From NCBI GenBank assembly GCA_009859145.1, contig VRVR01000036.1:224972-288971 (forward strand): a stretch of 64,000 nt of DNA, read 5' to 3'. A model generated the notes under the pieces. That model did no database searches. It had not been told where the DNA came from and saw only the letters and a list, made by a program, of their open reading frames with translations. Source of the DNA: Andalucia godoyi (Eukaryota > Discoba > Jakobea > Jakobida > Andaluciidae). Made by a program: the position numbers and the translations under genes. The stretch's first letter is position 1; every line of letters starts with the position of its first letter. This document shows, piece after piece, positions 30,731 through 40,588 of this stretch.

Positions 30731-31300
30731 CCTGCAGTACCTCGTCTCCCTTAGCCCTCAATTTAACCAGAAATCGAAAAAAGTAAAAGTAAAGATAAAA
30801 GCAAAGGCAAACGTAAACGTAAACGTAAACTCAAAAATCGAAATCGAGAAAGATGAATTAGGGGAATTGGAAAAGAGAAAGGATACCCTAAAGTCATGTG
30901 TGAGAGAACGAAACAATGGAGACACAAGGTCTCTCGGTTCAAGTCAAGCTTTTCGGGGTTTTGTCGACACGTTTCGACCCATCGCGACCATGTCAGCACT
31001 GGAGGTCGAGTTTCCTCGTCTTTCTTTCCTTTCCATTTGCGGGTTTTCTAGTTTTACACATATTTTGAATATATGAATATATGAATATATATATATGTGA
31101 ATATATATATTTTAAAAATTATTTAAAAACAATAATCATAATTCTCAAAGTTATTTATCTAAACTCTTTAATAGAGGAAAAAAGCGCGGTCATTTGTGTA
31201 GTTTTTTTTTAAATTTCTTTTTAATACGACGGAGCATCTCAGAGGATCGGAGAGTGTCCACGATTAAGAGAGAGAGAGAGAGAGGGTTGAAGAGCAGAGA
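30731..31300. promoter_or_regulatory. Divergent promoter region, PSMB7 / TTC1
   Basis: A 570-base spacer between divergent genes. Near the proteasome start it has repeated AAACGT/AAAGT units (about 30777-30830). It continues with an AT dinucleotide-like stretch (31070-31112) and a GA tract (about 31268-31285) 15 bases before the TTC1 start. No gene is seen. Confidence 0.5.
31268..31285. repeat. GA microsatellite in 5' UTR of TTC1-like gene
   Basis: About nine GA units close to the start codon, in the same position relative to the ATG as the longer tracts before the CASP gene and the gene at 43243. Confidence 0.8.
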
Positions 31301-31939
31301 ATGAGCAGCAACGGTCTTAGTAGCGTGGAAGAGATTGTGGAGCAAGTTGTGGCGTCGTCGTCGGCTGCTGCAGAGGATGTGTTTCATGATGCTGTTGAGC
31401 AGTGCGATCCTGAAGGGTCACGGGCGTTGAAGGAACAAGGCAACGAAGCGCACCGGTGTGGTGATTATGAGAGTGCGGTTCGGCTGTACACGGATGCGCT
31501 GAAGCTGGATGTGAATGCGGTACTGTACAGCAACCGATCTGCGTCGTATCTGAAGCTAGAGAAGTGGCAGGAGGCGGTTTCTGATGCAGGGTCAGCCATT
31601 GCGCTTGATGCCCACAATGTGAAGGCGTACTTCCGGAGAGCAGAGGCGCTTGGTCAGCTCGAGGACTACCAAAAGGCGCTTGCAGACCTCGACAAGTGCG
31701 AGGAGCTCGGCATGATTAGTAGGGACATCGATTCCAGGAGAGCACAGTGGAGGAAAAAACAAGAGGAGAAGCAAAAGGAAATGATGGATCAGCTTAAGCA
31801 GCTTGGAAATTCACTGCTCGGAAAGTTCGGTCTCTCTACCAATAATTTCCAGTTTGAGAAGAATCCGGGAAGCGAGGGCTATTCCGTCAAGTTTGTGAAC
31901 CAGGGCACTGCTGCAGCCGGCTCAGCACCCTCGCGATGA
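31301..31939 (+). CDS. TTC1: TTC1-like tetratricopeptide repeat cochaperone
   Basis: A 212-residue protein with three TPR units (about residues 40-145): LKEQGNEAHRCGDYESAV, then YSNRSASYLKL and AYFRRAEALGQLEDY, the arrangement of Hsp70/Hsp90 C-terminal-binding clamps. After a basic coiled helix, the C terminus reads LGNSLLGKFGLSTNNFQ and ends with a SVKFVNQG-type segment. That block is characteristic of TTC1 and separates it from SGT or STI1. The family is a cytosolic cochaperone reported to bridge Hsp90 and G-alpha signalling in animals. Start ATG follows a GA tract. The protein is shorter than human TTC1 because the acidic N-terminal region is reduced. Confidence 0.9.
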   Translation: MSSNGLSSVEEIVEQVVASSSAAAEDVFHDAVEQCDPEGSRALKEQGNEAHRCGDYESAVRLYTDALKLDVNAVLYSNRSASYLKLEKWQEAVSDAGSAIALDAHNVKAYFRRAEALGQLEDYQKALADLDKCEELGMISRDIDSRRAQWRKKQEEKQKEMMDQLKQLGNSLLGKFGLSTNNFQFEKNPGSEGYSVKFVNQGTAAAGSAPSR

Positions 31940-33040
31940 CCCTTGTGCAGTGGAGTGCGGCACAGGCCGTCAGTGCGGAAAAGGGAGGGTGCGGGTCGTG
32001 GGAAGGAAAGCTGCAGCCATCCACAGGAAATGCATGCAGAACAGTGGACTCGGAATCCCCCCTCCTTCCCCATCCGTGATGACCTGGCGAATAAATAAAT
32101 AAAAAGTGAAAGCCAATGTGCAATGGTCCCTTACGATACCAGTAAAATATGCGGCGAGTGGTAGTATAATCCTCCAGCCCAAAACATCTGGTGGACGGCT
32201 GTGAATACCATCGGATAGTATAGCCGAGGTGACTGCCGTCGACGTTGCTGTTGAATGAAGGCCGACCTTTTCCCCCTGCAGATTGCTGCCGCCGGTTGTT
32301 GTCGTTGTTGTTGTCCACTCTCGAATATTGACAACCGATTCCTTGTAATCGATGATGGGCACTGATGCGGATTGTAAAAGTCACTTTACGCCAAATAAAT
32401 CTGTCTGAGGCGCAGCATGCGAGCCAAATGTTTGGAAGAGAGGTTTGGGTTGGAGGGTAGTACTTAAAATGTCCTTACGTGCGTACTTAACGTTACGTTC
32501 AAGACTGAATCAGCAAAAAGATCCAATGCTTGGCAGCTGTCGAAGTCTATGTTTGCTTGGACATGCTGGTTCGTCCGATGCAAGCACGATGCTTTTTCAT
32601 TCAGTCTCCATCTGTCAATGTGCCCTTATCGTGATCTCTCCTGTTTTTTTTGGGACGGTCTGTCCCGATGCTGCCCGGGCAATTGTACTACTGGTCCGCC
32701 CGTGCAAGTACAGAATCCTGATTCTGGCAGCACCAACCACTCCTTTCTGCTACGTTCCTTTTGGCAGGAAGAAAGCAGTCAAAAAAATAAAGTGGCGTCA
32801 AATAAAAAAATACAGAAAGAAACAGAAACCAGCGAAATCGCACCCCTCAACGAGAAGTCCATTCGAAGCTCCTTTCTTGTGTTTTCAAGCATGTCTGTGC
32901 ATCCATGCATGCATGCATCCGTCCATCCATCCATCCAACAACACCACCAGCACCAACAAATAACGAACATCAGAATATTTACGACGAAACTTACCGGATA
33001 ACGAAACAAGGAACGGACGGGCTTGAGGGAGAAAAAAAAA
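31940..33040. other. Long intergenic region with no confident gene
   Basis: A 1.1-kb region. An AATAAA at 32090-32095 may end the TTC1 transcript. On the minus strand, 31970-32362 is open with one hydrophobic segment (about 20 residues) but has no ATG, only a GTG; three minus frames overlap here and none has a recognisable motif. On the plus strand 32445-32963 is open and featureless. A CATC repeat lies at about 32903-32938. A small spliced gene cannot be excluded. Confidence 0.35.
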
Positions 33041-34339
33041 ATGGACTATGGGCGTGCAGATGCGTCCGCGGAGGGTCGAGGGACGTCGGTCTACCAGGCT
33101 GTTTTTGAGATCTGCAGAGTTCCAATGGTGCTGATTTCGGTCGACGAAACGATTCTCAATGTGAATTCTGCGTTTCTGGAGTGTTTTGGAGTCGAGCGAT
33201 CCGCAGTGACCGGAGAGCCCTTCTCGGTGCTTGTCGATGACGTTGAGCACATGTGTGTGACCACCGATGCAGGGTATCTGGGATTGATCAATCAGATTGA
33301 CAGCATCGACCACTTTCTGCATGTTCGCCACCATATTTCTGGCGAACTGGTGCTGTGTCGAATGGGAATGACGCTCATTCGAGATGTTACCACGGGGTTC
33401 TCACTGTACTGTCTGTTTGAGTTTCAACCGGTGCAAATGCTCCAAAAGTACTTGTCGCCGCGGTTCTTTTCAGAGCACCACCGGTTCCACGCGTCATCTT
33501 TTCGACCCATTCCAGATCCACGGACGCTTGTCGCGAAGTACCAAACCATCCCTTCTCGGTTTTCCCTCGATGATCTACACAAGCGCCCGTGTCCAGTGGA
33601 CCTGTACAACACACTGCAACTGCTTGTGGGGTCCAATCCACGACCAATCATGTACTTATCTGCCGACCCTTCGTGCAAGATTATGTGGGCGAACAAAGCC
33701 GCTTGCGCGTTCCTCGCCATTGATCCATTGAGCCACGTGGGCCTGTCCTTTGCATCCGTGCCAGTGCTGCACAACACGGAAATTGTGCAGCAGATTCTCC
33801 AGCACTCTCGCGACCGCGTGCCCGAGTTCGTCATTCTTTCGCGACCATTGTCGAGATATTCTGGAGTGAATGTTCAGGGCGGAGGCGCAGCCAGCGACAA
33901 GCGAACGTTTCGATTGTGGGTTTCGTGTTTGCGATTCCACATTGCTGAAGATACTTCCCGAGAACTGTTCTATACGTACTTGAAAGTCGTCCCCGTTCAT
34001 TATTGGAAAACCCAGCTTTCCAGCCGTTTTCATGCCTTGCGACATCACTCGACGCATACTGCTTCGTCGAATGAGACTCAGCCGTCCAGCAGTCTCGGCA
34101 GTAGTTCACATGGTGCTGGAGCATCATCCCATAGCGTTACCGACCACGGTTCCAACTCTCCGTCATTTGACTATTACGCTGGAACGCCGCTGTCCGATGC
34201 GTACTCGGACGACGATGATCGGCCTGCAGTGGACGTCGGTCCTCTCGAGGTGTCAGATATTCTGTGGAGAGAGTATCAAATCTGGGAAGGTCTTGCGAAC
34301 TCCCAAACATCGCCTTCCAGTGCGGAGCGCCGTTACTGA
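33041..34339 (+). CDS. Protein with two PAS-like domains, no output domain
   Basis: A 432-residue protein from the ATG giving MDYGRAD, just after an A run. Residues about 15-115 have the PAS core pattern: VFEICRVPMVLIS, then ILNVNSAFLECFGV and a TGEPFSVLV strand. Residues about 195-320 repeat it with SNPRPIMYLSADPS, IMWANKAACAFLAID and a later HIAED-containing strand. A Ser/His-rich linker and an acidic tail complete it. There is no kinase, HTH or cyclase domain, and no obvious haem or flavin site. PAS domains sense ligands or mediate dimerisation; here a signalling adaptor is the most that can be inferred. Confidence 0.65.
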   Translation: MDYGRADASAEGRGTSVYQAVFEICRVPMVLISVDETILNVNSAFLECFGVERSAVTGEPFSVLVDDVEHMCVTTDAGYLGLINQIDSIDHFLHVRHHISGELVLCRMGMTLIRDVTTGFSLYCLFEFQPVQMLQKYLSPRFFSEHHRFHASSFRPIPDPRTLVAKYQTIPSRFSLDDLHKRPCPVDLYNTLQLLVGSNPRPIMYLSADPSCKIMWANKAACAFLAIDPLSHVGLSFASVPVLHNTEIVQQILQHSRDRVPEFVILSRPLSRYSGVNVQGGGAASDKRTFRLWVSCLRFHIAEDTSRELFYTYLKVVPVHYWKTQLSSRFHALRHHSTHTASSNETQPSSSLGSSSHGAGASSHSVTDHGSNSPSFDYYAGTPLSDAYSDDDDRPAVDVGPLEVSDILWREYQIWEGLANSQTSPSSAERRY

Positions 34340-34457
34340 TACAGTCCAATGGTGCGGGTCACCTATCGGTGCGTGTTCAATTTTCCTGTTGTATGTACAT
34401 TGCTGCCGACTGCAGAACGGGGGGATGCTGGGTCTTTGAGTTATTACATATTCGCAT

Positions 34458-34504
<47 letters not shown>

Positions 34505-34813
34505 CTGACAAACAAACAGCCAAACACACTCCTCGCACTAAAATTTACAATAATCTTTTCGATTAACGGATGCCCCCCCTCGCTGACAACTCTTGCAACC
34601 AAAAAAAAAACACAAAAAACACCAATACACACATGTACACGCACATGCACTCACACACACACACATCGACGTGCAGACAGATCGATGTGAAACATACCAC
34701 GATTCCATTCTTTTGAAACAACATCACACATATACATACAAATATTACAATTTTGAAGGCAGAATGAACCGACGACCTCTCCTGCGAGAAACCAAAGCAG
34801 ACGGATACCGAAT
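34340..34813. other. 3'-3' spacer with CT repeat
   Basis: A 474-base convergent spacer between the PAS gene and the SLC35F6-like gene. It contains about 21 CT units (34459-34501), an A run (about 34601-34610) and CA-rich sequence (34620-34670). Nothing coding is supported. Confidence 0.6.
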
Positions 34814-35971
34814 TTAGCTTACCGACTGATACTCTTCGGGACTCGGTTCGCAGCATGAAAACTTGAAAACACGATTGTAAATGAAAGTCCCAGCCACCAT
34901 CAGCGCAAATCCAATTAGCTGCAAATACGAATAGTCCGTCCACGGTTCGCCATAGTAGGCATCGATCTCATAGTACATCAGCAGTTCGAATCCCCATACC
35001 AGAATCGTTCTGCAGGCATCAATCAAGCACCGATGGAGCGCAGAGAGCCTGTGTGTCACGGTCAGTCCCGAGTAATTGTACACTGCAATCGAGCAAATGT
35101 ACCCGGAGATCAGAGCTGCAATAGTCGCGGAATTGCCAATCATAACCATCGAGTCGACAGAGTTTTCATACCGATTCCCTGCATCATGACCTGGAACAAA
35201 GTACAGCACAGGAAGAACAATACATATCATAAATAGTGTCCCAAACATTCCCTCGCCTCCGACAACCTTGAGAGGCGGCACTTTTCTCTTTTTGACAAAC
35301 TTCTCTTCAATCACAAACTGGATCGCCGAGACAAGCTGTCCTATAACGATGAATGAATTTCCCAAGACTGCAGTTCCCAACGACTGGTTGCGGTGCTCGT
35401 GCTTATTGAGAACCGATGCCACTCCAACGAAAATCAAGCCACAGACGACAACAAGAATCCCAAAGACCTGCGACGCACGCAGCCTCCTTTTCAGAAACAC
35501 AACGCTCAGAATGGCAGTAAATACAAGAATGGAGCCGCGGAGCATTTGGTACACAGACGCAGTCGTCAGCACTAGCGCAATACCCGAGAGCGTGGTTCCC
35601 GTCAAATCACACAAACACGGCGGCACGAAGATGAACCAGTCGCGCTTCCGGGTGAATCCATACTGCAAATCCGGTCTCAGAGCATCGTCTGCAGATGAAT
35701 TAATCAGCCTTGCTACTTCAAACGGTGTTTCGTTTTCTCGTCTGCGCTTGCGATACTGCAGGAAAAAGAAGAGAAACAGACAGAAAAACTCGCCAATAAA
35801 CATGCAAAGGGTAGAGAACCACGGTTTTTCAAACCGGTGCGATCCATCGACCCCATCCGCGCTCGTCTGATACGAAACCTTCTTTGACACCGTGTTGACT
35901 ACTCCCGACACAAGCATCATAGCAACAAGGAATGCATGCCCAATCTTCGAATCCCATATCGAAGTCTGCAT
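34814..35971 (-). CDS. SLC35F6-like drug/metabolite-transporter family protein
   Basis: A 385-residue multispan protein of the DMT superfamily, with about ten hydrophobic helices. Features resembling SLC35F6 (TANGO9/ANT2BP) are the N-terminal VSGVVNTVSKK segment, the middle VPPCLCDLTGTTLSGIALVLT span followed by SVYQMLRGS, and the second-half EEKFVKKRKVPPLKVVG-type cytosolic loop. The repeat-half signature (QMLRGSILVFTAILSVVFLKRRL) is the EamA-like pattern. In animals the family is reported in lysosome or mitochondrial membranes; the substrate is unknown. The start ATG is the first in frame. It lies tail-to-tail with the PAS gene. Confidence 0.88.
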   Translation of the reverse strand: MQTSIWDSKIGHAFLVAMMLVSGVVNTVSKKVSYQTSADGVDGSHRFEKPWFSTLCMFIGEFFCLFLFFFLQYRKRRRENETPFEVARLINSSADDALRPDLQYGFTRKRDWFIFVPPCLCDLTGTTLSGIALVLTTASVYQMLRGSILVFTAILSVVFLKRRLRASQVFGILVVVCGLIFVGVASVLNKHEHRNQSLGTAVLGNSFIVIGQLVSAIQFVIEEKFVKKRKVPPLKVVGGEGMFGTLFMICIVLPVLYFVPGHDAGNRYENSVDSMVMIGNSATIAALISGYICSIAVYNYSGLTVTHRLSALHRCLIDACRTILVWGFELLMYYEIDAYYGEPWTDYSYLQLIGFALMVAGTFIYNRVFKFSCCEPSPEEYQSVS

Positions 35972-36276
35972 GATTTCCCCTCCTTTTTGCTAAGCTCCTG
36001 CGTTCTCCCCGCAATTCGATCACCACCAACTCCCAACTACCACCAATCGCCACCGCCGCCGCCGCTCCTTTTCCTTTTTTCTTTTCTTGGTGCTGCTGAT
36101 GTTGCGACTCGATCGATATCCAATTGCTTCCTCTGTCCACACTTCACAGCCCTAACCACCCAACGGCCCCTCCTTTTTTACAGAAGATGCAAACCAAAAA
36201 TAGATGCTCCCTTCGATAAAAACGTATTAGTACAAGTATTTCTCTAATGACTGTTGGCGTGGGAACTTCAATTCAC

Positions 36277-36307
<31 letters not shown>

Positions 36308-36734
36308 CGCGTGAATGGCGTCTACAAACTAAAATAATAAAATATTTAAAACAAACCAGAACACCAACAACCCAACACACAACAAAGAAACAAGGAGAAA
36401 AGAGGAAAAGAGCAGCGAGCCTGTGCAGTCCTGCTTTTGCTTGGCGCTAGCATCAATCATGTAATTCAGGACAACACACTGCGCGAAACGATTCCTTTAT
36501 TGAAGGTCCTCCAACACGACTTTGTGATAAAAATCGCGAGCATTCGTATTGACGGATCAAAATCCAGAAACAATAGACAAACATTCAATCATCCACACAC
36601 AAATCATACCAACACAGAGAGAGATAGCCATCATCACATTCAAAAGAACAGCAACAACCACAACCAAAAAAAAAAAAAAAGTAAAAAAATATAATAATAA
36701 TAATGAAGAAAAGAAGAGACCAACACAGAACACT
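35972..36734. other. Intergenic spacer with CA repeat
   Basis: A 763-base region upstream of the SLC35F6-like gene and downstream of the SAM synthetase gene, both on the minus strand. It has a C/T-rich block near 35985-36085 (probable promoter side), about 15 CA units at 36276-36305, and A-rich sequence with AAT repeats up to 36705. No gene is visible. Confidence 0.5.
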
Positions 36735-37919
36735 TTACTCGACGTTGAGTTGCTTGGGATGCTCCCACGTGAACTCGGGGAGTTCGCGTCCAAAGTGTCC
36801 ATATGCAGCAGTCTTGGAGTAGATGGGTCTCTTGAGGTTGAGCTCCTTGATGATCTGGTACGGTCTGCAGTTGAAGTTCTTCTTGATGATCTCAAGAATC
36901 TTCGCCTCGGGAATGGCATTGGTTCCATACGTCTCAATGTTGATCGAGAGGGGGTCAGCAACTCCAATGGCATACGAAAGCTGGATCAATGCACGACGAG
37001 CAAGCTTGGAGGCAACGACGGACTTTGCAATCCAGCGGGCCATGTAGCATGCAGATCGGTCAACCTTGGACGGGTCCTTTCCAGAGAAAGCTCCACCACC
37101 GTGTGCACCCCAGCCGCCATACGAGTCGACGATGATCTTGCGTCCGGTAAGTCCGGCGTCTCCCTGGGGTCCTCCAATGACGAAGCGGCCAGACGGGTTG
37201 ATGTGGAAGATCGTCTCGTTGTCGAGGTACTTCGCCGGAACAACGACCTTGATGATGTGCTCGATCAGTGCGGCGCGGATGGTCTCGTTGTCGACCTCAG
37301 GTGCGTGCTGGGTCGAGATGAGGATGTTGTGGATGCGGACAGGGGTCAGTGCCTTGGTTTGCGCGTCCTTGGTGTACTCGACGGTGACCTGAGTCTTTCC
37401 GTCCGGTCGCAACCACGGGAGGGTTCCGTTCTTGCGAACCTCGGCCAGGCGGGCTGCAATCTTGGTGGCAAGCAGATGGGACAACGGCATCAGCTCCGGA
37501 GTCTCGTCGGTTGCATATCCAAACATGATTCCCTGGTCTCCAGCTCCAAGTTCCTCGTCCTTCTTTCCAACATGCACTCCCTGCGCAATATCCGGAGACT
37601 GCTGCTCGATTGCAACGAGAACATTGCAAGTCTTGTAGTCGAATCCCTTATCCGAAGAGTCGAAGCCAATGTTCTTCACGGCCTCACGGACAATCTTCTG
37701 GTAGTCAAGAACCGCAGACGTCGTGATCTCTCCGAAAACCATCACCATTCCAGTCTTTGAGGCCGTTTCGCAGGCAACCTTGGAGTTCGGGTCCTGGGCA
37801 AGGCAGGCGTCAAGAACTGCATCAGAGACCTGATCGCACAGCTTGTCCGGGTGGCCTTCCGTCACAGACTCGGAAGTGAAAAGGAAGGTCTCGTTGTCGT
37901 AAACTCGCTCGTTTGACAT
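36735..37919 (-). CDS. MAT: S-adenosylmethionine synthetase
   Basis: Makes S-adenosylmethionine from methionine and ATP, in the cytosol as a dimer or tetramer. The 394-residue length matches the family exactly. Motifs: [10 protein letters not shown] at residues 21-30 (ATP site His and metal Asp), [11 protein letters not shown], and GGGAFSGKD, the glycine-rich P-loop-like segment, plus the [16 protein letters not shown] block. The ATG giving MSNERVYD is chosen; the frame is open further upstream only through a pyrimidine-rich tract on the coding strand. Codon use is strongly biased to C/G-ending codons compared with its neighbours, as expected of a highly expressed gene. Confidence 0.98.
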   Translation of the reverse strand: MSNERVYDNETFLFTSESVTEGHPDKLCDQVSDAVLDACLAQDPNSKVACETASKTGMVMVFGEITTSAVLDYQKIVREAVKNIGFDSSDKGFDYKTCNVLVAIEQQSPDIAQGVHVGKKDEELGAGDQGIMFGYATDETPELMPLSHLLATKIAARLAEVRKNGTLPWLRPDGKTQVTVEYTKDAQTKALTPVRIHNILISTQHAPEVDNETIRAALIEHIIKVVVPAKYLDNETIFHINPSGRFVIGGPQGDAGLTGRKIIVDSYGGWGAHGGGAFSGKDPSKVDRSACYMARWIAKSVVASKLARRALIQLSYAIGVADPLSINIETYGTNAIPEAKILEIIKKNFNCRPYQIIKELNLKRPIYSKTAAYGHFGRELPEFTWEHPKQLNVE

Positions 37920-38333
37920 TTTCCCTGTTGTTGTCTTTTGATGTTGGGGAGAAGAAAGAAGAAGTGGAAGCGGAGGAGGATAATATATCGCACAAGAGAA
38001 AAGGAAAAGAGAAAAGGAAAAAGAGAAAAGGAAAAAGAAAAAGAAAAGGAAAAAGAAAAAAAAGAAAAGGCGGAAAAGGCAAATAGAGAATGCAGGAAAA
38101 AACGATTTGATCAACGAGCATGAGCGACACTCGCCCCCGTTTTCGCAGCCGCAAGCGCATGAAAGGATTTTTCGGGCCGATTTTGTTTTCTGTCCCGTAG
38201 CCCCTCCCCCGCCGCTGCGCAAAGAAAAGGGAAATGGAAAGGGAATGGCGAGGATGTATGACGTGACATCTATGTCAGTCTTGCTCGGAGAGGATGCTTT
38301 TTTATTTACAACAGATAGACCATGAAGACCATC
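37920..38333. promoter_or_regulatory. SAM synthetase 5' region with polypyrimidine tract
   Basis: A 414-base region. On the gene's strand, 37993-38078 is an almost pure pyrimidine tract of TTTTCC-type units just upstream of the start. On the plus strand it reads GGAAAA/GAAAA. The remainder has no features. It could be a promoter or translational-control element. Confidence 0.45.
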
Positions 38334-38915
38334 TCAGAGGTCTCGAATGACGCGACAAGGATTCCCGGCAGCAACGACGTTTGCAGGGATATTTCTTGTC
38401 ACTACGCTTCCGGCGCCAATAGTGGAGTTGTCGCCGATGGATACTCCAGGGCACAGGATTGCCGAACCGCCGATCCACACGCGGTTCCCAATCTGGATGG
38501 ACCTTGCGAGCTCGGGCCCTGCAGTCCGTAGTCCAGCATCCAGCGGATGTGTGGCCGTGTAGATCTGCACATTGGGACCACACATCACGCCGTCTCCGAA
38601 ATGCACTTCGGCACAGTCCAGTACAACACAGCCGAAATTCATGTACAGGTCTTCTCCTGCATAGATATGCGCGCCATAGTCACAGCGGAAGGGAGGCTCG
38701 ATCGTGATCCGGTCTCCCGTCTTTCCTAACAAGTCGCTTAGAATCCTTTTTCGTAACTCGGCTTCCTCCTCAGTCGATGCATTGTAAGCTCGCGTTAGCC
38801 GCCGTGCGGTCGCTCGCATGTGCACAAGCTCAGGATCGCCCGCTTGGTATAGCTCACCTGCGAGCATCTTTTCTCTCTCGGATAGTATACAGGACTCCGA
38901 AGGCACATCACTCAT
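38334..38915 (-). CDS. Maltose/galactoside-type O-acetyltransferase
   Basis: A 193-residue acetyl-CoA-dependent O-acetyltransferase of the left-handed beta-helix (hexapeptide) superfamily. An N-terminal Mac domain (about residues 10-60: REKMLAGELYQAGDPEL) precedes PPFRCDYGAHIYAGEDLYMNF. Hexapeptide turns follow, with TATHPLDAGLR holding the catalytic His and WIGGSAILCPGVSIGDNS. The end is GNPCRVIRDL. Length and order are those of bacterial Maa/LacA enzymes and their fungal counterparts. These acetylate the 6-OH of sugars such as glucose or maltose. The family is patchy in eukaryotes, so transfer from bacteria is possible, though base composition does not stand out. Confidence 0.95.
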   Translation of the reverse strand: MSDVPSESCILSEREKMLAGELYQAGDPELVHMRATARRLTRAYNASTEEEAELRKRILSDLLGKTGDRITIEPPFRCDYGAHIYAGEDLYMNFGCVVLDCAEVHFGDGVMCGPNVQIYTATHPLDAGLRTAGPELARSIQIGNRVWIGGSAILCPGVSIGDNSTIGAGSVVTRNIPANVVAAGNPCRVIRDL

Positions 38916-39243
38916 TTTTGGTCTATCCCCCCACTGTGCTCAACACCACTCTCTCCAACTCTCTCACTCGTTTTTTCTTTCTTTCTCACTTCTTTTCTTC
39001 TTGATCTTTTTCTTCTTGGTCTTTCTTCTCGATCCTTTCCCCATCGGGGAATTATGTTTGCTATCCGACCGAAAAACGACTCCCAAATCTCCGACACGAA
39101 CAGCAAACCTTCCCGCTTTTGCTCGATTTCGTGCGTTGCAGTCTGTTTCTTCTCTCTTCTCTCTTCTCTCTTTTTCTTTTACCTTTTTCGCCTTCTGGGA
39201 CAGGGTTCTCGCTTACGTTGTAATATCTTCTTTTTTAGGAAAG
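38916..39243. promoter_or_regulatory. Divergent spacer with T/C-rich tracts
   Basis: A 328-base region between the acetyltransferase and the Nudix gene. It contains TTCTT/TCTC-rich blocks at about 38962-39035 and 39145-39200. TTTTTTAG occurs five bases before the Nudix ATG, so a 5' UTR intron acceptor is conceivable. No gene. Confidence 0.4.
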
Positions 39244-40368
39244 ATGATTCCTGGAGCAAGGCCAGCGTCATCTATACTGCTGACCGCTCCATTGTGTCGT
39301 TTCCCGTCTTCTTTTCTGAGCTCGAAAAATGCAGCATCGTGCGATTACCGAGTGCTGATGCTGCAACGGTCGTCCAAGTCAAAGTTCTTTCCTTCATCGT
39401 ACGTGTTTCCTGGCGGTGCAGTTGACGCCCAGGATTTCGCTACTCCTTATGTGTCTTCCAGCTCGACGCCATTTCTGGAATCTTCGTCATTGGCCTCGAG
39501 GCCTGCGGTGATGCAGCCAGGAAAGAACGGTTCTGCCGATGCAGTTGGAAAGAAACAGGTGAGCGCGGACGCATTTCGTGTTTCTGCAATCCGGGAGCTG
39601 TTCGAAGAATCCGGGTATCTGTATGGATCGGAGATTCGGGAAGAAATCGGGGATGCTCGGAGCAAGAAAACAATGGACCGGGATGCCGTACATGCTGGTT
39701 CGCAGCGATTCGCAGCCGAGCTTGCCCAGTCCAGAAAGTCCCTCGATCTGGGAAGTTTGTTTCCTATATCCCGGTGGATCACTCCTTTTCAAGAGTATGA
39801 TACGCGACGGTTTGACTGTGTGTTTTATGCAGCACCACTGCACGACGAACATGCGGTTGCGGACGGCTCTCGGTGCAGCAGCATTCTTGACATCCAGCAC
39901 GACAACGTTGAAACGGTTGATACATTATGGATCTCGCCTGCAGAAGCGCTTAGGCGGTGTGAAAGAGGGGAAATTATGCTCCCGCCTCCCACGCACTCTT
40001 TGCTTTCGTGGATGGACCATTTTCCACGACATGCAGATTGGAAGACTGCGGTGGCGCGACTAAGGCCAGAAACTGCTGATTCTCCGTCCCGCTACTTCCT
40101 TGGATTGCCGAATGTCTCTGAATTTGCCACGATTCTGCCGGCGTTGATAGCAGTTCCCGGTGCCCACCGGTGTGATCCCACCAACAAGTACTTTGGAGTA
40201 TCCAAAGTGCTCATTTTTCCAGGCGACTCGGCATACGAAGAGTGCCAGAAGATCGGACTTGAAAATCCACAGCATGTGTGGGATTCAGTTCCCAGAGAAG
40301 GCCTTACAGTCCATAGAATCATCTGGAGAGCTCCTGCTCTCTACACTGTTTTGCGCTCCTCGCTCTAG
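39244..40368 (+). CDS. NUDT19-like Nudix hydrolase
   Basis: A 374-residue Nudix protein resembling NUDT19, a peroxisomal CoA diphosphatase in animals. The N-terminal strand LLTAPLCRFPSS leads to VLMLQRSSKSKFFPSSYVFPGGAVD, giving the first Gly part of the Nudix box. About 50 Ser-rich residues then intervene before FRVSAIRELFEESGYLY, which supplies REx2EE. This split Nudix box is a known trait of NUDT19. WITPFQEYDTRRFDCVFY and a later HRCDP segment also fit. The C-terminal tripeptide SSL is only a weak match to a peroxisomal PTS1 signal. The ATG at 39244 is chosen because the upstream frame reads low-complexity hydrophobic residues. Confidence 0.85.
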   Translation: MIPGARPASSILLTAPLCRFPSSFLSSKNAASCDYRVLMLQRSSKSKFFPSSYVFPGGAVDAQDFATPYVSSSSTPFLESSSLASRPAVMQPGKNGSADAVGKKQVSADAFRVSAIRELFEESGYLYGSEIREEIGDARSKKTMDRDAVHAGSQRFAAELAQSRKSLDLGSLFPISRWITPFQEYDTRRFDCVFYAAPLHDEHAVADGSRCSSILDIQHDNVETVDTLWISPAEALRRCERGEIMLPPPTHSLLSWMDHFPRHADWKTAVARLRPETADSPSRYFLGLPNVSEFATILPALIAVPGAHRCDPTNKYFGVSKVLIFPGDSAYEECQKIGLENPQHVWDSVPREGLTVHRIIWRAPALYTVLRSSL

Positions 40369-40588
40369 AAGGGCAAAGCTGCTTTTGCTGCGTGCCATCT
40401 GCTGTATTTGTTTGTTTTCCCCATCGATCTACGGTGGCGTTTTTTCCGACATAAAAAAACCTCTCTTCTCTCTCTCTCTCTTTTCTCTCTCTTTTTCTCT
40501 CTTTTTCTCTCTATGTCGCTGCATTCATTTCACCTTTTCGCAAGATATACGGCGTGTTTATGCGTGGGTGGTTGTGTTTCCGCATTTG

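Noticed and set aside
36549-37760. 403-codon plus-strand frame opposite SAM synthetase
   Set aside because: It is antisense to a highly conserved gene with strongly biased codons, which keeps the opposite strand open; its translation is Leu/Val/Asp-rich and matches nothing.
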